Below, in pieces: positions 9,440 to 18,227 of a stretch of 64,000 nucleotides of DNA. The position numbers and the translations under genes were made by a program. Positions within the stretch are counted from its first letter, which is position 1. Each line of letters starts with the position of its first letter. Source of the DNA: Phenylobacterium glaciei (GTDB taxonomy: Bacteria; Pseudomonadota; Alphaproteobacteria; Caulobacterales; Caulobacteraceae); the NCBI RefSeq assembly GCF_016772415.1, contig NZ_JAGSGD010000001.1, positions 806,001-870,000 on the forward strand. The letters run 5' to 3'. The notes beneath the pieces are model-generated. The model saw only the letters and a list, made by a program, of their open reading frames with translations, had not been told where the DNA came from and searched no databases.

Positions 9440-11899
9440 CTAGAAGCTCCGCTCGAAGCGGATGCCGACCCGACGGGGCGGCAGGACGGAGTAGAAGAAC
9501 CCTCGCTGATAGACATTGGCGCCGGTGTCGTCGGTGACGATCTGATTGTAGGCGGGCGTGTTGCGCACCCCGGTCCGCACGAAGGTGTCGAACAGGTTGT
9601 CAGCGTAGAGCGTCGCCTTCCACATGTCGGCCACGTACTCGACCTGCATGTTGTGCACGGCGTAGGCCGGCAGCGTGACCCCGCCGCCCTTGTTCCCGGC
9701 CCGGGTCAGGACGTCGCCCGCCGCGGTGACGCCGTAGCCGAAGGCCACCGTGCCGTCGAACATCGGAACCTCATAGCGGGCATAGATGCTGCCCTGGTCC
9801 TGGGGCGAGCCCGGCAGTCGGTCACCCGGCGCGCCGGCGGCGTACTTCAGAGTACTCTGGAAGCCCGGCGGATTGATGAAGGGGATCAGGTTCGGGGTCG
9901 CCGCCACGAACTCCGTCTGATTGTGCATGTAGCTGCCGCGCAGGCTGAAGCCCTGGAACAGGTCGGCGGCGAAGTTGACCTCCACCCCCTTCGATTCTGC
10001 GTCGCCGCCGTTGATGGTGATCGGCTGCAGACCATTGGCCGTGGCGCTGTCCACCTGCGGGCTCTTCCACTGGATGTAGTAAAGGGCCGCATTCAGGGTC
10101 AGACGCTTATCGAACCACTGGCTGTGGACGCCGAGTTCATAGTTGACCGTCTTGTCGGGCTGGTAGGCCATCTCGTTGGGCAGGGCGCAGACGATCTGCT
10201 TGTTGGTCGGCAGCGGGACGGGGCAGGCGGTGACACCGTTGTCACTGCCGATCCTGTAACCCTCGCTGATGGTCAGGTAGGTCATCACGTCGTCGCTGAA
10301 CTTGTACGAGGTGTTGAACTTGTAGAGCCAGCCCTTGTCCTTCTGGCCGACGGTGGAATAGGCGACCACCAGGGCGTCGACCGGGGTGCGACCGCCAACG
10401 GTGGTGTTGTATAGCGGCAGGTCGGTGCCACTCTGAACCGCCAGGTCATAGGTGTAGTAGCGGGCGCCGCCGGTGATCTGCCAGGCGGGCGTGATCTGGT
10501 AGCTGAGTTCACCGAAGCCCGCGGACTCCGTCAGCTTGCTCTTGGTGACGCTGTAGTACTCCACCGAGTCGGGACGCAGCGGGCCTTTGGCGAACACCGA
10601 CTTCAGGTAGGCGTCGTAATGGGGAGTGAACTCCTTGGACGACGAGTCGATGTCCTTCTTGTTGTAGAAGGCGCCGACGATCCAGCTGAGGGCGGAGTCG
10701 CCCTTGGAGACCAGGCGCAACTCCTGGGTGAAGCCCTTGTCCTCGCGGTCCTCCTGGGTGAAGGCGGTGAAGCTGGGGAAGGCCTCGTAGCTGTATTCCA
10801 GGCCGATCAGCAGGTCGGTCTGGTCGCGGTGGCCCAGGGCCTTGTACTTCGAGGCGCCGGTGGCCGAGGTCAGTTCGGCGAAGCCCAGGTCGAAGCTGGC
10901 TTCCAGGGCCAGCAGCTGGTTGGTGAGTTCGTTGGGTTCGGGCACCCGGGTCAGGGACTGCCACTTGTCCACCTTGACCGGGAAGCTGGTAACGCCGCTG
11001 CCGCTGATCTGGCGGCCGCCGACCTTGGCGTTCTGGTAGTAATAGGTGAGGTTCAGGTCGACGGCGTCGGTGGGCTTCCAGCGGAAGCCGAGCCGGCCCG
11101 ACAGGGTCTCCTCGGTATTGACGTCTGTCTTGCGGTGCAGGTTCGCGCGGACCGCCGTGGGGTTCTTGAAGTCGGGATCGGGATCGGAGACGCCGACCTC
11201 GTTCACCAGGAAGGGCTGGTCGATGAAGCCCTGGTCATTGAGGTAGTCGATATTGAAGCGCACGGCGAAGGTGTCGCCGACAGGCGCGTTCACCGTGAAG
11301 CCGAAGTCGGTGCTGGGGTTGGAGCCGTGGGTGTAGCCATAGGCGTCGCCGCGGACGGCGCCGTCCCACGAGCCCAGGTGCGGCCGGGTGGGGATATAGC
11401 GGATCGCGCCGCCCAGGGTGCCGGCGCCGTAGAGGGTGCCCTGCGGACCCAGCAGGAATTCGACCCGCTCGATGTCGTTCAGCTTCAGGTCCACGAACAA
11501 CGGGATGTCGCCGAGATAGGTGGCGACCGTGCCGCCGCCGTCATTGTTGCCGTCGTTGGAACCGAGCGCCGTGGCGTTCAGGCCGCGCACGATGATGGTG
11601 TTGCCCTGGCGGGCGCCGCCGTCGACCACAAAGATGCCGGGCACGAAGCGGGTGACCTCGGCCAGGTTGTCGAAGCCCTGCTGCTTGATCTCCTCGGCCC
11701 CGACCGCGGCGATGTTCACCGGCGTGTCCTGGATCGTGGTGTCGCGACGGGTCGCGGTGACGATCAGTTCTGAGACGCTCGGCCCATCGGCGGCGTCGGC
11801 GGCGAAGGCGAGCTGGGGCGCCGCAATGGCGACCAGAGGCAGGGCAAGGGCGCTAATCGAACTGAGAAGCGCTTTTCGCGATATCGATCGTAGGAACAT
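9440..11899 (-). CDS. TonB-dependent outer-membrane receptor
   Basis: This 819-residue protein has a signal peptide (about 1-33, ending LAFA), a TonB-box-like segment (SELIVTATRR, 43-52), a plug domain to about residue 170 and a beta-barrel ending in a terminal aromatic (RFERSF). It takes up a large or scarce ligand with energy from TonB. The barrel is typical of the large Caulobacter/Sphingomonad receptor group whose ligands are often plant or peptide compounds, not only siderophores. The ATG at 11899 was preferred over 11911 because GGAGGGG lies just before it. A terminator closes the gene. The divergent TPR-sulfotransferase may belong to the same function. Confidence 0.93.
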   Translation of the reverse strand: MFLRSISRKALLSSISALALPLVAIAAPQLAFAADAADGPSVSELIVTATRRDTTIQDTPVNIAAVGAEEIKQQGFDNLAEVTRFVPGIFVVDGGARQGNTIIVRGLNATALGSNDGNNDGGGTVATYLGDIPLFVDLKLNDIERVEFLLGPQGTLYGAGTLGGAIRYIPTRPHLGSWDGAVRGDAYGYTHGSNPSTDFGFTVNAPVGDTFAVRFNIDYLNDQGFIDQPFLVNEVGVSDPDPDFKNPTAVRANLHRKTDVNTEETLSGRLGFRWKPTDAVDLNLTYYYQNAKVGGRQISGSGVTSFPVKVDKWQSLTRVPEPNELTNQLLALEASFDLGFAELTSATGASKYKALGHRDQTDLLIGLEYSYEAFPSFTAFTQEDREDKGFTQELRLVSKGDSALSWIVGAFYNKKDIDSSSKEFTPHYDAYLKSVFAKGPLRPDSVEYYSVTKSKLTESAGFGELSYQITPAWQITGGARYYTYDLAVQSGTDLPLYNTTVGGRTPVDALVVAYSTVGQKDKGWLYKFNTSYKFSDDVMTYLTISEGYRIGSDNGVTACPVPLPTNKQIVCALPNEMAYQPDKTVNYELGVHSQWFDKRLTLNAALYYIQWKSPQVDSATANGLQPITINGGDAESKGVEVNFAADLFQGFSLRGSYMHNQTEFVAATPNLIPFINPPGFQSTLKYAAGAPGDRLPGSPQDQGSIYARYEVPMFDGTVAFGYGVTAAGDVLTRAGNKGGGVTLPAYAVHNMQVEYVADMWKATLYADNLFDTFVRTGVRNTPAYNQIVTDDTGANVYQRGFFYSVLPPRRVGIRFERSF

Positions 11900-12037
11900 A
11901 TTCCCCTCCATCTACAGATTGAGGAGAGGCTCGGTTGACGGCGGCGTGCACCTCAAGTGCAATGGTGCGGTGCAGCGCCGTTATGCCCATTCTGGCCAAA
12001 ACGTATGCGCTCGTCGCATGGAAAGAGGGCGTGCAAC

Positions 12038-13615
12038 GTGGCTGAAACGCCCGGTTTGTTGAATCGCGCCGAGGGGCTGATGGCTCAAGGCGCCTATGAG
12101 CAGGCCCACAAATTGTGTCTTGAGGCGCTACGCGAGCACGCCGCGGACGGTCGCGCCTGGTTCCTTCTGGGGGTGATCGCGGCCGATCACGACAACCCGG
12201 TCCGCGCCGCCGAGCTGTTCGCCAAGGCCGTGGATCTGGGGCCGGACGCGGCCCGTCACCACGCCTATCTGGCCCGCACCCTGATCGCCCTGAACCGGCG
12301 CCCGGACGCCCTGGCGGCGGCGGAGCGGGCCGTCGACCTGGCGCCCACCGACGCCCTGACCCTGGACACCATCGGCGTGGTCTTCACCCGGGCCGGCGAC
12401 CACGTCCGGGCCCTGCCCTTCTTCGAGGCCGCGGTCGCCGCGATGCCGGACAATGCCAGCTTCCTCTATAATCTGGCCGCGTCGCGCCAGTTCGCCGGGG
12501 ACTTCGAGGCCTCCGAGGCGGCCTATGAACAGGCTCTGGCCATTGATCCGGGGCTCTACCGCGCCTGGTCGTCGCGGGTGCAACTGGCCCGCCAGACGCC
12601 GGAACACAATTTCGCGCGCGAGATCGAGGCCCTGCTTGATCCGGCCTCTCCCGATCCCGACTGCGCTCTGCACCTGGGACATGCGCTCGCCAAGACGCAC
12701 GAGGACCTCGGTGACCATCCCGCCTCGCTCGACTGGCTGCTTCGGGCCAAGGCCGCCAAGCGCAAGGTGATCGGGTACGCGCCCGACCAAGACGCCGCCC
12801 TGTTCGCCGCGGCGGCGGCGAGCTTCCCGGCCGGGACCGTGCCGGACGGCGACCCGTCGGCCGAGCCGATCTTCGTGGTGGGCCTGCCCCGCAGCGGGAC
12901 CACCCTGATCGACCGCATCCTTTCCAGCCACCCGGACGTCACCTCGGCCGGCGAACTCAGCAACTTCGCCCTGCTGCTGAAGCGGGCGGCGGGCACGCCG
13001 TCGAACCTGGTGATGGATGTAGAGACCTTCGCCGCCGCCGAAGCTGTCGACCTGACCCGCCTGGGCGCAGACTATGTGGCCAGCACCCGGCCGCTGACCG
13101 GGGTCACGCCGCGCTTCACCGACAAGATGCCGCTCAACATCCTCTATGCGGGCCTGATCCACCGGGCCCTGCCCAATGCGCGGATCGTCTGCCTGCGCCG
13201 CGATCCGATGGATGTCTGCCTGTCGAACTTCCGGCAGCTCTTCGCCACCACCTTCTCCTATTACAACTACGCCTTCGATCTGGAGGACGTGGCTCGTTAC
13301 TATGTCGGCTTCGACCGCCTTGTCGCCCGCTGGCGCGCGGTCCTGCCCGCCGACCGGTTCATGGAGGTCGGCTACGAGGACATGGTCACCGACCAGGAGG
13401 CGCAGACCCGGCGCTTGTTGGCCTTCTGCGGCCTGACCTGGGACGCGCGCTGCCTGTCCTTCCACGAGAACACCGCTCCGGTGGCGACCGCCAGCTCGGT
13501 CCAGGTGCGCCAGCCGCTCTATTCGTCTTCCGTCGGCCGCTGGCGGCGCTATGGCGAAGGCTTGGCGCCGATGCGCCGCGTGCTGGCGGACGCCGGTCTG
13601 GTTGGAGACGCCTGA
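12038..13615 (+). CDS. TPR-repeat sulfotransferase
   Basis: This is a two-part protein of 525 residues: TPR-like helical repeats (about 1-245) followed by a sulfotransferase domain (about 275-510). The 5'-phosphosulfate loop is GLPRSGTT (282-289). The second PAPS contact is in CLRRDPMDVCLSN. The later segments YEDMV and VGRWRRYGEGL fit the tyrosylprotein-sulfotransferase-like group. It transfers sulfate from PAPS to an unknown acceptor, possibly a protein held by the TPRs. The GTG at 12038 follows GAGGG at a good distance; upstream in-frame ATGs (12005, 11957) are possible but lie in the promoter region shared with the TonB receptor. It ends in a TGATG overlap with the next gene. Confidence 0.85.
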   Translation: MAETPGLLNRAEGLMAQGAYEQAHKLCLEALREHAADGRAWFLLGVIAADHDNPVRAAELFAKAVDLGPDAARHHAYLARTLIALNRRPDALAAAERAVDLAPTDALTLDTIGVVFTRAGDHVRALPFFEAAVAAMPDNASFLYNLAASRQFAGDFEASEAAYEQALAIDPGLYRAWSSRVQLARQTPEHNFAREIEALLDPASPDPDCALHLGHALAKTHEDLGDHPASLDWLLRAKAAKRKVIGYAPDQDAALFAAAAASFPAGTVPDGDPSAEPIFVVGLPRSGTTLIDRILSSHPDVTSAGELSNFALLLKRAAGTPSNLVMDVETFAAAEAVDLTRLGADYVASTRPLTGVTPRFTDKMPLNILYAGLIHRALPNARIVCLRRDPMDVCLSNFRQLFATTFSYYNYAFDLEDVARYYVGFDRLVARWRAVLPADRFMEVGYEDMVTDQEAQTRRLLAFCGLTWDARCLSFHENTAPVATASSVQVRQPLYSSSVGRWRRYGEGLAPMRRVLADAGLVGDA

Positions 13616-14397
13616 TGAGCCTGCCCATCGCCGAGCGCTGGTTCGAGCGCCGTGACGTCGGCGCCGACCTGACCCTGATCCGGGAGCCCCACGTCCACCC
13701 ACTGCTCCGCTGCAATATCTGGCGGCTGCGGGGCCGGGACGCCGACCTGCTGGTGGACACCGGCATGGGCATCACCAGCCTGCGGGAGGCGGGCGCCGAC
13801 CTCTTTGAGACAACTCTGCTGGCCGTCGCCACTCACGCCCACGGCGACCACGTCGGCGGTTTGCACGAGTTCGAGTGCCGCCTCTGCCACGGCGCAGAGG
13901 CCGACGCCCTGGCACAGGGCCGCGACTCCTACTCTCTCGATCTCGCCGACTTCAGCGCCGAATCCCAGGCCCGCCTTGCCAAGGCCGGCTACGACATCGC
14001 GGGCGGCCTGCTCACCGCCGTGCCACGCGCCGGCTACCGCCCCGCCGCCCACGTGCTGAAAGGCTGCGAGCCGACCCGGATCCTGGCAGAGGGCGACGTG
14101 GTGGACCTGGGCGACCGCGCCTTCGAGGTGCTGCACCTGCCGGGCCATTCTCCCGGCAGTATCGGTCTGTGGGAGGCCGCTACGGGCACGCTGTTCTCCG
14201 GCGACGCCATCTATGACGGGCCGTTGCTGGACGAGATCGCGGGGGCCGACATCCCGGCCTATCGCAACACCATGGAGCGCCTGCTGCGCCTGCCCGTAGA
14301 GGTCGTCCACGGCGGTCACGACGACAGCTTCGGGGCCGAACGCCTCAAGGTGATCGCGGAGGCCTATCTGAGGCGCACCGAGCAGTCTGAAATGTAA
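13615..14397 (+). CDS. Metallo-beta-lactamase-fold hydrolase
   Basis: This is a 260-residue MBL-fold enzyme with the dinuclear zinc motif H74-x-H76-x-D78-H79 (THAHGDHVGG). Further ligands are the histidine in LPGHSPGS and the aspartate in FSGDAIYDG; the final histidine is in VVHGGHDD. It has no signal peptide, so it is cytoplasmic. It lacks features of antibiotic-hydrolysing classes and resembles general glyoxalase II-like or sulfatase-like MBL hydrolases. The start overlaps the sulfotransferase stop by one base (TGATG), so the two are made together, perhaps acting on the same sulfated or thioester compound (inference). Confidence 0.85.
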   Translation: MSLPIAERWFERRDVGADLTLIREPHVHPLLRCNIWRLRGRDADLLVDTGMGITSLREAGADLFETTLLAVATHAHGDHVGGLHEFECRLCHGAEADALAQGRDSYSLDLADFSAESQARLAKAGYDIAGGLLTAVPRAGYRPAAHVLKGCEPTRILAEGDVVDLGDRAFEVLHLPGHSPGSIGLWEAATGTLFSGDAIYDGPLLDEIAGADIPAYRNTMERLLRLPVEVVHGGHDDSFGAERLKVIAEAYLRRTEQSEM

Positions 14398-14461
14398 ATT
14401 CTCTACCCAGATGTGCGGGGTCTCTGGAACTCGGTCACCCAGAGGTGCATTGCCTTGTAAG

Positions 14462-14469
14462 ATGGTTAA
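14462..14469 (-). promoter_or_regulatory. Possible CtrA half-site (TTAACCAT on the minus strand)
   Basis: ATGGTTAA lies about 95 bp upstream of the heptad-repeat protein gene. Read on the minus strand it is the TTAACCAT half-site known for CtrA in Caulobacterales. There is no second half-site at the canonical seven-base spacing, so this is only a candidate. Confidence 0.22.
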
Positions 14470-14562
14470 CGGGGCCTTTAGGGTGAAGCTACGCCCTCTG
14501 CCGGCCCTGGGTTTCCAGGCGGCGCCAAGGGCGCGGCTCGTTTCGATCTGGTGGGGGTTTTC

Positions 14563-15015
14563 ATGAAGTATGTACTGATCGCGGGAGCGGCGCTCCTGAT
14601 GTCCGCCGGCAGCGCCGGCGCGCAGGACCGCTACGGCTATGACCGGCCGCAGATGGTCCGCGACTGCCCGACCGAGGCCTATCATCGTCCCGAGGACGGG
14701 TGCCTCTGCGACAAGGAAGCCGTCTTCTATCGCCCGTCCGGGCCGTGGGCCGACATCCATGTCCAGAGCCCCGGCGTCCGCGTCTATGGCCGCCCGGTCT
14801 ATATCGCTTCGGGCCGCATCGATGTCGAAGGTCCGCCGGTCTATGTCGATGCGCCGCCCGTGCGCATCGCCGCGCCGCAGATCTACCTGCACCGGCCTCA
14901 GGTCTATGTCCGCCCGTCGGACGTGACGGTGGAGCCGCCGCAAATCCACTATTCGGGTTGCGAGGACGGCACGACCTGCGCGCCCCTGCCCCCGGGCGGC
15001 GGTCCGCGCCACTAG
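14563..15015 (+). CDS. Exported protein with nine heptapeptide beta-repeats
   Basis: I do not recognise this 150-residue protein. A signal peptide (1-20, ending AGA) is followed by a linker with three cysteines (C35, C47, C49). Residues 65-127 form nine contiguous 7-residue repeats of the form [VI]-x-[VIL]-x-x-x-[PGQ] (for example VYVDAPP, VRIAAPQ, IYLHRPQ, VYVRPSD). The tail has two more cysteines (C133, C139) and is Pro/Gly-rich. Alternating hydrophobic residues with turn-formers every seven suggest short beta-strands stacked into a repeat structure in the periplasm or outside the cell. The ATG at 14563 was chosen over the upstream GTG at 14551 because a GGGGG sits five bases before it. Confidence 0.75.
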   Translation: MKYVLIAGAALLMSAGSAGAQDRYGYDRPQMVRDCPTEAYHRPEDGCLCDKEAVFYRPSGPWADIHVQSPGVRVYGRPVYIASGRIDVEGPPVYVDAPPVRIAAPQIYLHRPQVYVRPSDVTVEPPQIHYSGCEDGTTCAPLPPGGGPRH

Positions 15016-15116
15016 AGCAAGATGCGATCAGACGGAATCGTCTGATCGTTGAATCGTGCTCTCGATTCAAGAGTTTAGAGCCTGATTCAGGCTTCGAGAG
15101 AAGCCATCAGGCTCTA
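15014..15116. repeat. Intergenic hairpin element with four GANTC sites
   Basis: Two nested hairpins fill the gap between convergent genes. The first (15014-15062) has outer arms AGAGCA/TGCTCT and inner arms GATCAGACG/CGTCTGATC around GAAT. The second (15076-15116) has arms TAGAGCCTGA/TCAGGCTCTA enclosing GGCTTC-GAGA-GAAGCC. GANTC, the CcrM methylation target, occurs at 15035, 15051, 15064 and 15084. A related element lies at 42779-42893. It may also serve as a transcription barrier. Confidence 0.75.
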
Positions 15117-15173
15117 GACAGACCCGCCTTCGAACGTGACCTAGGTCGGGCGAGAGCCCGGCCTATAGTCATG

Positions 15174-15638
15174 TCAGGGTGTGCAGAACGCCCGGGCTTC
15201 GCGCGCCAGGGTCATGTCGCCCGCCACCAGGGCGGTCTTCACCGCCTCAGGGCATTTGTTTTCGCTCAGCAGATGGGTGACCTGGGTCCGCAGGGCGGCG
15301 CTGGCCGTGGCCGCAGCCTTCAGCCGGCGAGCTTCGCGGCGATCCTTGGGCAGGCAGAAGGACATCCAGCCCGCATCGGCGCAGTTGGCGATGAGCCGCG
15401 CCTGGCGGGCGGCCTCGATCTTGTCCGGCTGGGCAGGCGCGGCGGCGGTGGTCGGGGGCGGGGGCCTCGGAGTCAGGACGACCTGGGGCGGCGGCGCGTT
15501 GGCCGTGCCCAGCAGAGTGACGGCGGGAATGGTGTAGGTGCAGACCCAGCCGCTGGGGGTCATCTCGCAGGACTGCAGTGTCGCGTGCTCGCCTTCCGGA
15601 GGCGCGGCCCCCGCGAGGGCGAGCAGTAGCGCGATCAT
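15174..15638 (-). CDS. Small exported hypothetical protein, Pro-rich middle
   Basis: I do not recognise this 154-residue protein. The N-terminus (MIALLLALAGAAPPEG) reads as a short signal peptide. The mature part has a Pro/Ala-rich linker around residues 50-70 and a helical C-terminal half (IEAARQARLIANCADAG onward). Cysteines at CEM, WVC, NCAD, FCLP, NKC and FCTP are consistent with disulfides in the periplasm. The ATG at 15638 has GGAG six bases upstream; the ATG two codons earlier overlaps that site. It is convergent with the heptad-repeat gene, with the hairpin element between them. Confidence 0.7.
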   Translation of the reverse strand: MIALLLALAGAAPPEGEHATLQSCEMTPSGWVCTYTIPAVTLLGTANAPPPQVVLTPRPPPPTTAAAPAQPDKIEAARQARLIANCADAGWMSFCLPKDRREARRLKAAATASAALRTQVTHLLSENKCPEAVKTALVAGDMTLAREARAFCTP

Positions 15639-15707
15639 GGCCATCTCCGTCCCACCCGTCCGGATTCACTATAGCCGAACGCTGCGGCCGCCCAAAGGTC
15701 TCCGGGC

Positions 15708-17033
15708 CTAGGCTGTCGCCATATAGATGAAGCGGGCGACGAACAGGGCGGCTAGGGCGAAGAGCAGCCAGTCAGCCGTCTCGAACCGCCGGGCCGCCAA
15801 CTTCAGCACCGCATAGGCTACCACCCCGAACGCCAGGCCGTTGGCGATGGAGAAGGTCAGGGGAATGGTGATCAGGGTCAGGAAGGCCGGGATGGCGATC
15901 ACCGGATCATCCCAGGCGATCTCTGACAGCGGCGCCATCATCATCGCCCCCACCAGGATCAGGGCCGGGGCCGTGGCCGCCGCCGGGATCACCTGGGCCC
16001 AGGGAGCGACGAGCAGGGTGGCCAGGAACAGCAGGCCCGTGACGATGGCCGTCAGCCCCGTGCGGCCGCCCGCCGAGACCCCCGAGGCGCTCTCGATATA
16101 GCTTACCACCGTCGATGTCCCCGCCAGCGACCCCACCACGGTGGCCGTGGCGTCGGCGAACAGAATGCGGTTGAGGCGCGGAATGGACCCGTCCGCCGCC
16201 ACCAGCCCGGCCTTCTTGGTCACCGCCACCAGGGTGCCGACATTGTCGAACAGATCGACGAACAGAAAGACGAACAGGATCTCCAGCAGGGCCAGGCCAA
16301 ACCCCTTGCCGCCGATCCCGAGCGCGGCTGGGATGTCCAGCTGGAAGGCCGTGGCGGTCATTTCCGCGACGCTGTAGGGGGCCGGCGTCCAGTGGACCAG
16401 GTGCAGCAGCCAGCCGACTGCCGAGGTCAGCAGGATGCCGATCAGGATGCCGCCGCGAACCTTCAGCACCTCCAGCACCCCGATGATGGCCAAGCCCAGG
16501 AGGGCCAGCAGGGCGGTGGGATTGTGCAGGTCGCCCAGGCCCACCGTGGTGCCCGGGTTGGCGGTGACGATGCCGGCGCCCTTCAGGCCGATGAAGGCGA
16601 TGAACAGGCCGATGCCCGCGGCGATGGCCGAGAACAGGGCGCGGGGGATGGCGGTCACGATCAACTGCCGCACGCCCGCGACCGTCAGGATCAGGAACAG
16701 GCAGCCGGAGAGGAAGACCAAGCCCAGGGCGGTTTGCCAGGGGATGCCCATCGTCTGCACCACGGTGAAGGCGAAATAGGCGTTCAGCCCCATGCCGGGG
16801 GCGAGCGCGATGGGATAGTTGGCCGCCAGGCCCATCAGGATGCAGCCTACCCCCGCCGCCAGGCAAGTGGCCGCGGCGACGGCGGCCACCGGCATGCCGG
16901 CCTGTCCCAGGATCGAGGGGTTCACCACCACGATATAGGCCATGGTCAGGAAGGTGGTGACCCCCGCCAGGACCTCGGTCCGCACCGATGTTCCGCGTGC
17001 GGTCAACTGGAAGAAACGATCCAGGCGCGTCAT
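15708..17033 (-). CDS. AzgA-type NCS2 purine permease
   Basis: This is a 441-residue inner-membrane transporter with about 12-14 hydrophobic segments that imports adenine, guanine or hypoxanthine with protons. The opening (FFQLTARGTSVRTEVLAGVTTFLTMAYI) and NPSILGQAGMP are hallmarks of the AzgA subgroup; the central GLNAYFAF and later DLFDNVGTLVAV motifs are also present. The start at 17033 is fixed by an ATGA overlap with the upstream NUP gene. A longer frame reading back to 17375 is antisense-like composition inside that gene. With its partner it forms a purine salvage pair. Confidence 0.9.
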   Translation of the reverse strand: MTRLDRFFQLTARGTSVRTEVLAGVTTFLTMAYIVVVNPSILGQAGMPVAAVAAATCLAAGVGCILMGLAANYPIALAPGMGLNAYFAFTVVQTMGIPWQTALGLVFLSGCLFLILTVAGVRQLIVTAIPRALFSAIAAGIGLFIAFIGLKGAGIVTANPGTTVGLGDLHNPTALLALLGLAIIGVLEVLKVRGGILIGILLTSAVGWLLHLVHWTPAPYSVAEMTATAFQLDIPAALGIGGKGFGLALLEILFVFLFVDLFDNVGTLVAVTKKAGLVAADGSIPRLNRILFADATATVVGSLAGTSTVVSYIESASGVSAGGRTGLTAIVTGLLFLATLLVAPWAQVIPAAATAPALILVGAMMMAPLSEIAWDDPVIAIPAFLTLITIPLTFSIANGLAFGVVAYAVLKLAARRFETADWLLFALAALFVARFIYMATA

Positions 17034-18067
17034 GGTTTGGCCTCCCCCGGCAGGGTCGTGGCGTAGCGGTCCCAACCGGCCACCAGGGCCTTCACCACCG
17101 GCGCACCGACCCGGTAGGCGGCCTCGAACCCGGCCAGGGCGCCGCCCTCGGCGAACCGCACCGCCTGGCTCTGGCCGAGCGGCTCGTAGGAATAGTTGCT
17201 GGCGGTGCGAAGGACGAGCACCCGGCGGACGTCGACCCGGCCAAGCCGGCCATAGAGACTGAGCACGTCGAGCACACCCTGATCCTCGCAGTCGGTCATG
17301 GCGAAGACCCCTTGCCCGTCGGTCCACAGCTTCACCCAGTCCCGCGCCCACTGGGTGCGCCGCTGGCCGTGCCAAAAGCGGGTGGCGCCCAGGGCGTCGC
17401 CGAGGAAGACAAAGGGCGGCCGCTGAGCTGTGAGCTCTTCGGGATAGCCGGCGCGATCCTTCTGCAGGACGGCGGTGTCGGGCAGGGCGATGTCCCGGGT
17501 CATCGCGAAAGCCCAGTTGGTGAGCTGCGGGTCGAGCTTCCAGACCATGTCGCTCGACCCCGCCGCCGAACCCTTGATCCCCGGCCTTGCGGCTCCTAGG
17601 GAATAGAGGCCATAGGGCCAGTCGGCGGGCGCCTCCCGGTCGTCGATCTCGAAGATCGGGTCGGCGTCGACGACATAGCTGGCCCAGGCCGCGCTGCCGA
17701 TGGAGCCGACGCGCGGGTCTACCCCGGCGATGCCGGCGACGATCCAGTAGGCCTGGGTCAGGTCGAGCTGTGGATCCAGGGCCAGGGCCGCCACACTTTC
17801 CCGCGCCCGGCCTCGCATACCGGTGACGACGCCCAATACTCCGTCATCGGAATATCTGACCGGGCGCTCGATGCCCGGCACGGTCAGGGTGTGGGTGAGG
17901 GGCAGGCGTTCGGCCCAGAACTGGAACTCGCCGGGCCGGTCACCGGTGTCGGCGCCGGACTCGAAGGTGGTCAGAACCACCACCTTGATGGAGATGGGCG
18001 CCGCGCCCGCGGCCAGGGGCGCTGCGCAGGCCAGCAACGTGACGGCCAGGATGAGGAGACGGCGCAT
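17030..18067 (-). CDS. Exported purine nucleoside permease (NUP) family protein
   Basis: The 345-residue protein has a signal peptide (about 1-22, ending AGA) and the NUP-family pattern: IKVVVLTTFESGADTGDRPGE, TGMRGRARESVAALALDP, GIAGVDPRVGS and DCEDQGVLDVL. The name comes from a yeast nucleoside permease, but this bacterial form has no transmembrane segments beyond the signal. Its fold family is related to nucleoside phosphorylases, so a periplasmic nucleoside-binding or -cleaving role is more likely than transport. GGAG lies six bases before the ATG. It is translationally coupled to the AzgA-type permease, which would import the released base. Confidence 0.85.
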   Translation of the reverse strand: MRRLLILAVTLLACAAPLAAGAAPISIKVVVLTTFESGADTGDRPGEFQFWAERLPLTHTLTVPGIERPVRYSDDGVLGVVTGMRGRARESVAALALDPQLDLTQAYWIVAGIAGVDPRVGSIGSAAWASYVVDADPIFEIDDREAPADWPYGLYSLGAARPGIKGSAAGSSDMVWKLDPQLTNWAFAMTRDIALPDTAVLQKDRAGYPEELTAQRPPFVFLGDALGATRFWHGQRRTQWARDWVKLWTDGQGVFAMTDCEDQGVLDVLSLYGRLGRVDVRRVLVLRTASNYSYEPLGQSQAVRFAEGGALAGFEAAYRVGAPVVKALVAGWDRYATTLPGEAKP

Positions 18068-18227
18068 CGGGACTCCGGCGAAGCTTGCCGGCAGTCAGCC
18101 TGAGCCGGCCCCGCCGGGCAAGCCCCTGCGTCGGGATTGTGCGCCGGTCCGCCAGGACGCCTCCAGGGCAGGCGCCAGCCCTATCGCGTCCGCCTCCGGC
18201 CCTGAAAGGAGAGCGAAAGCTTGGCCT

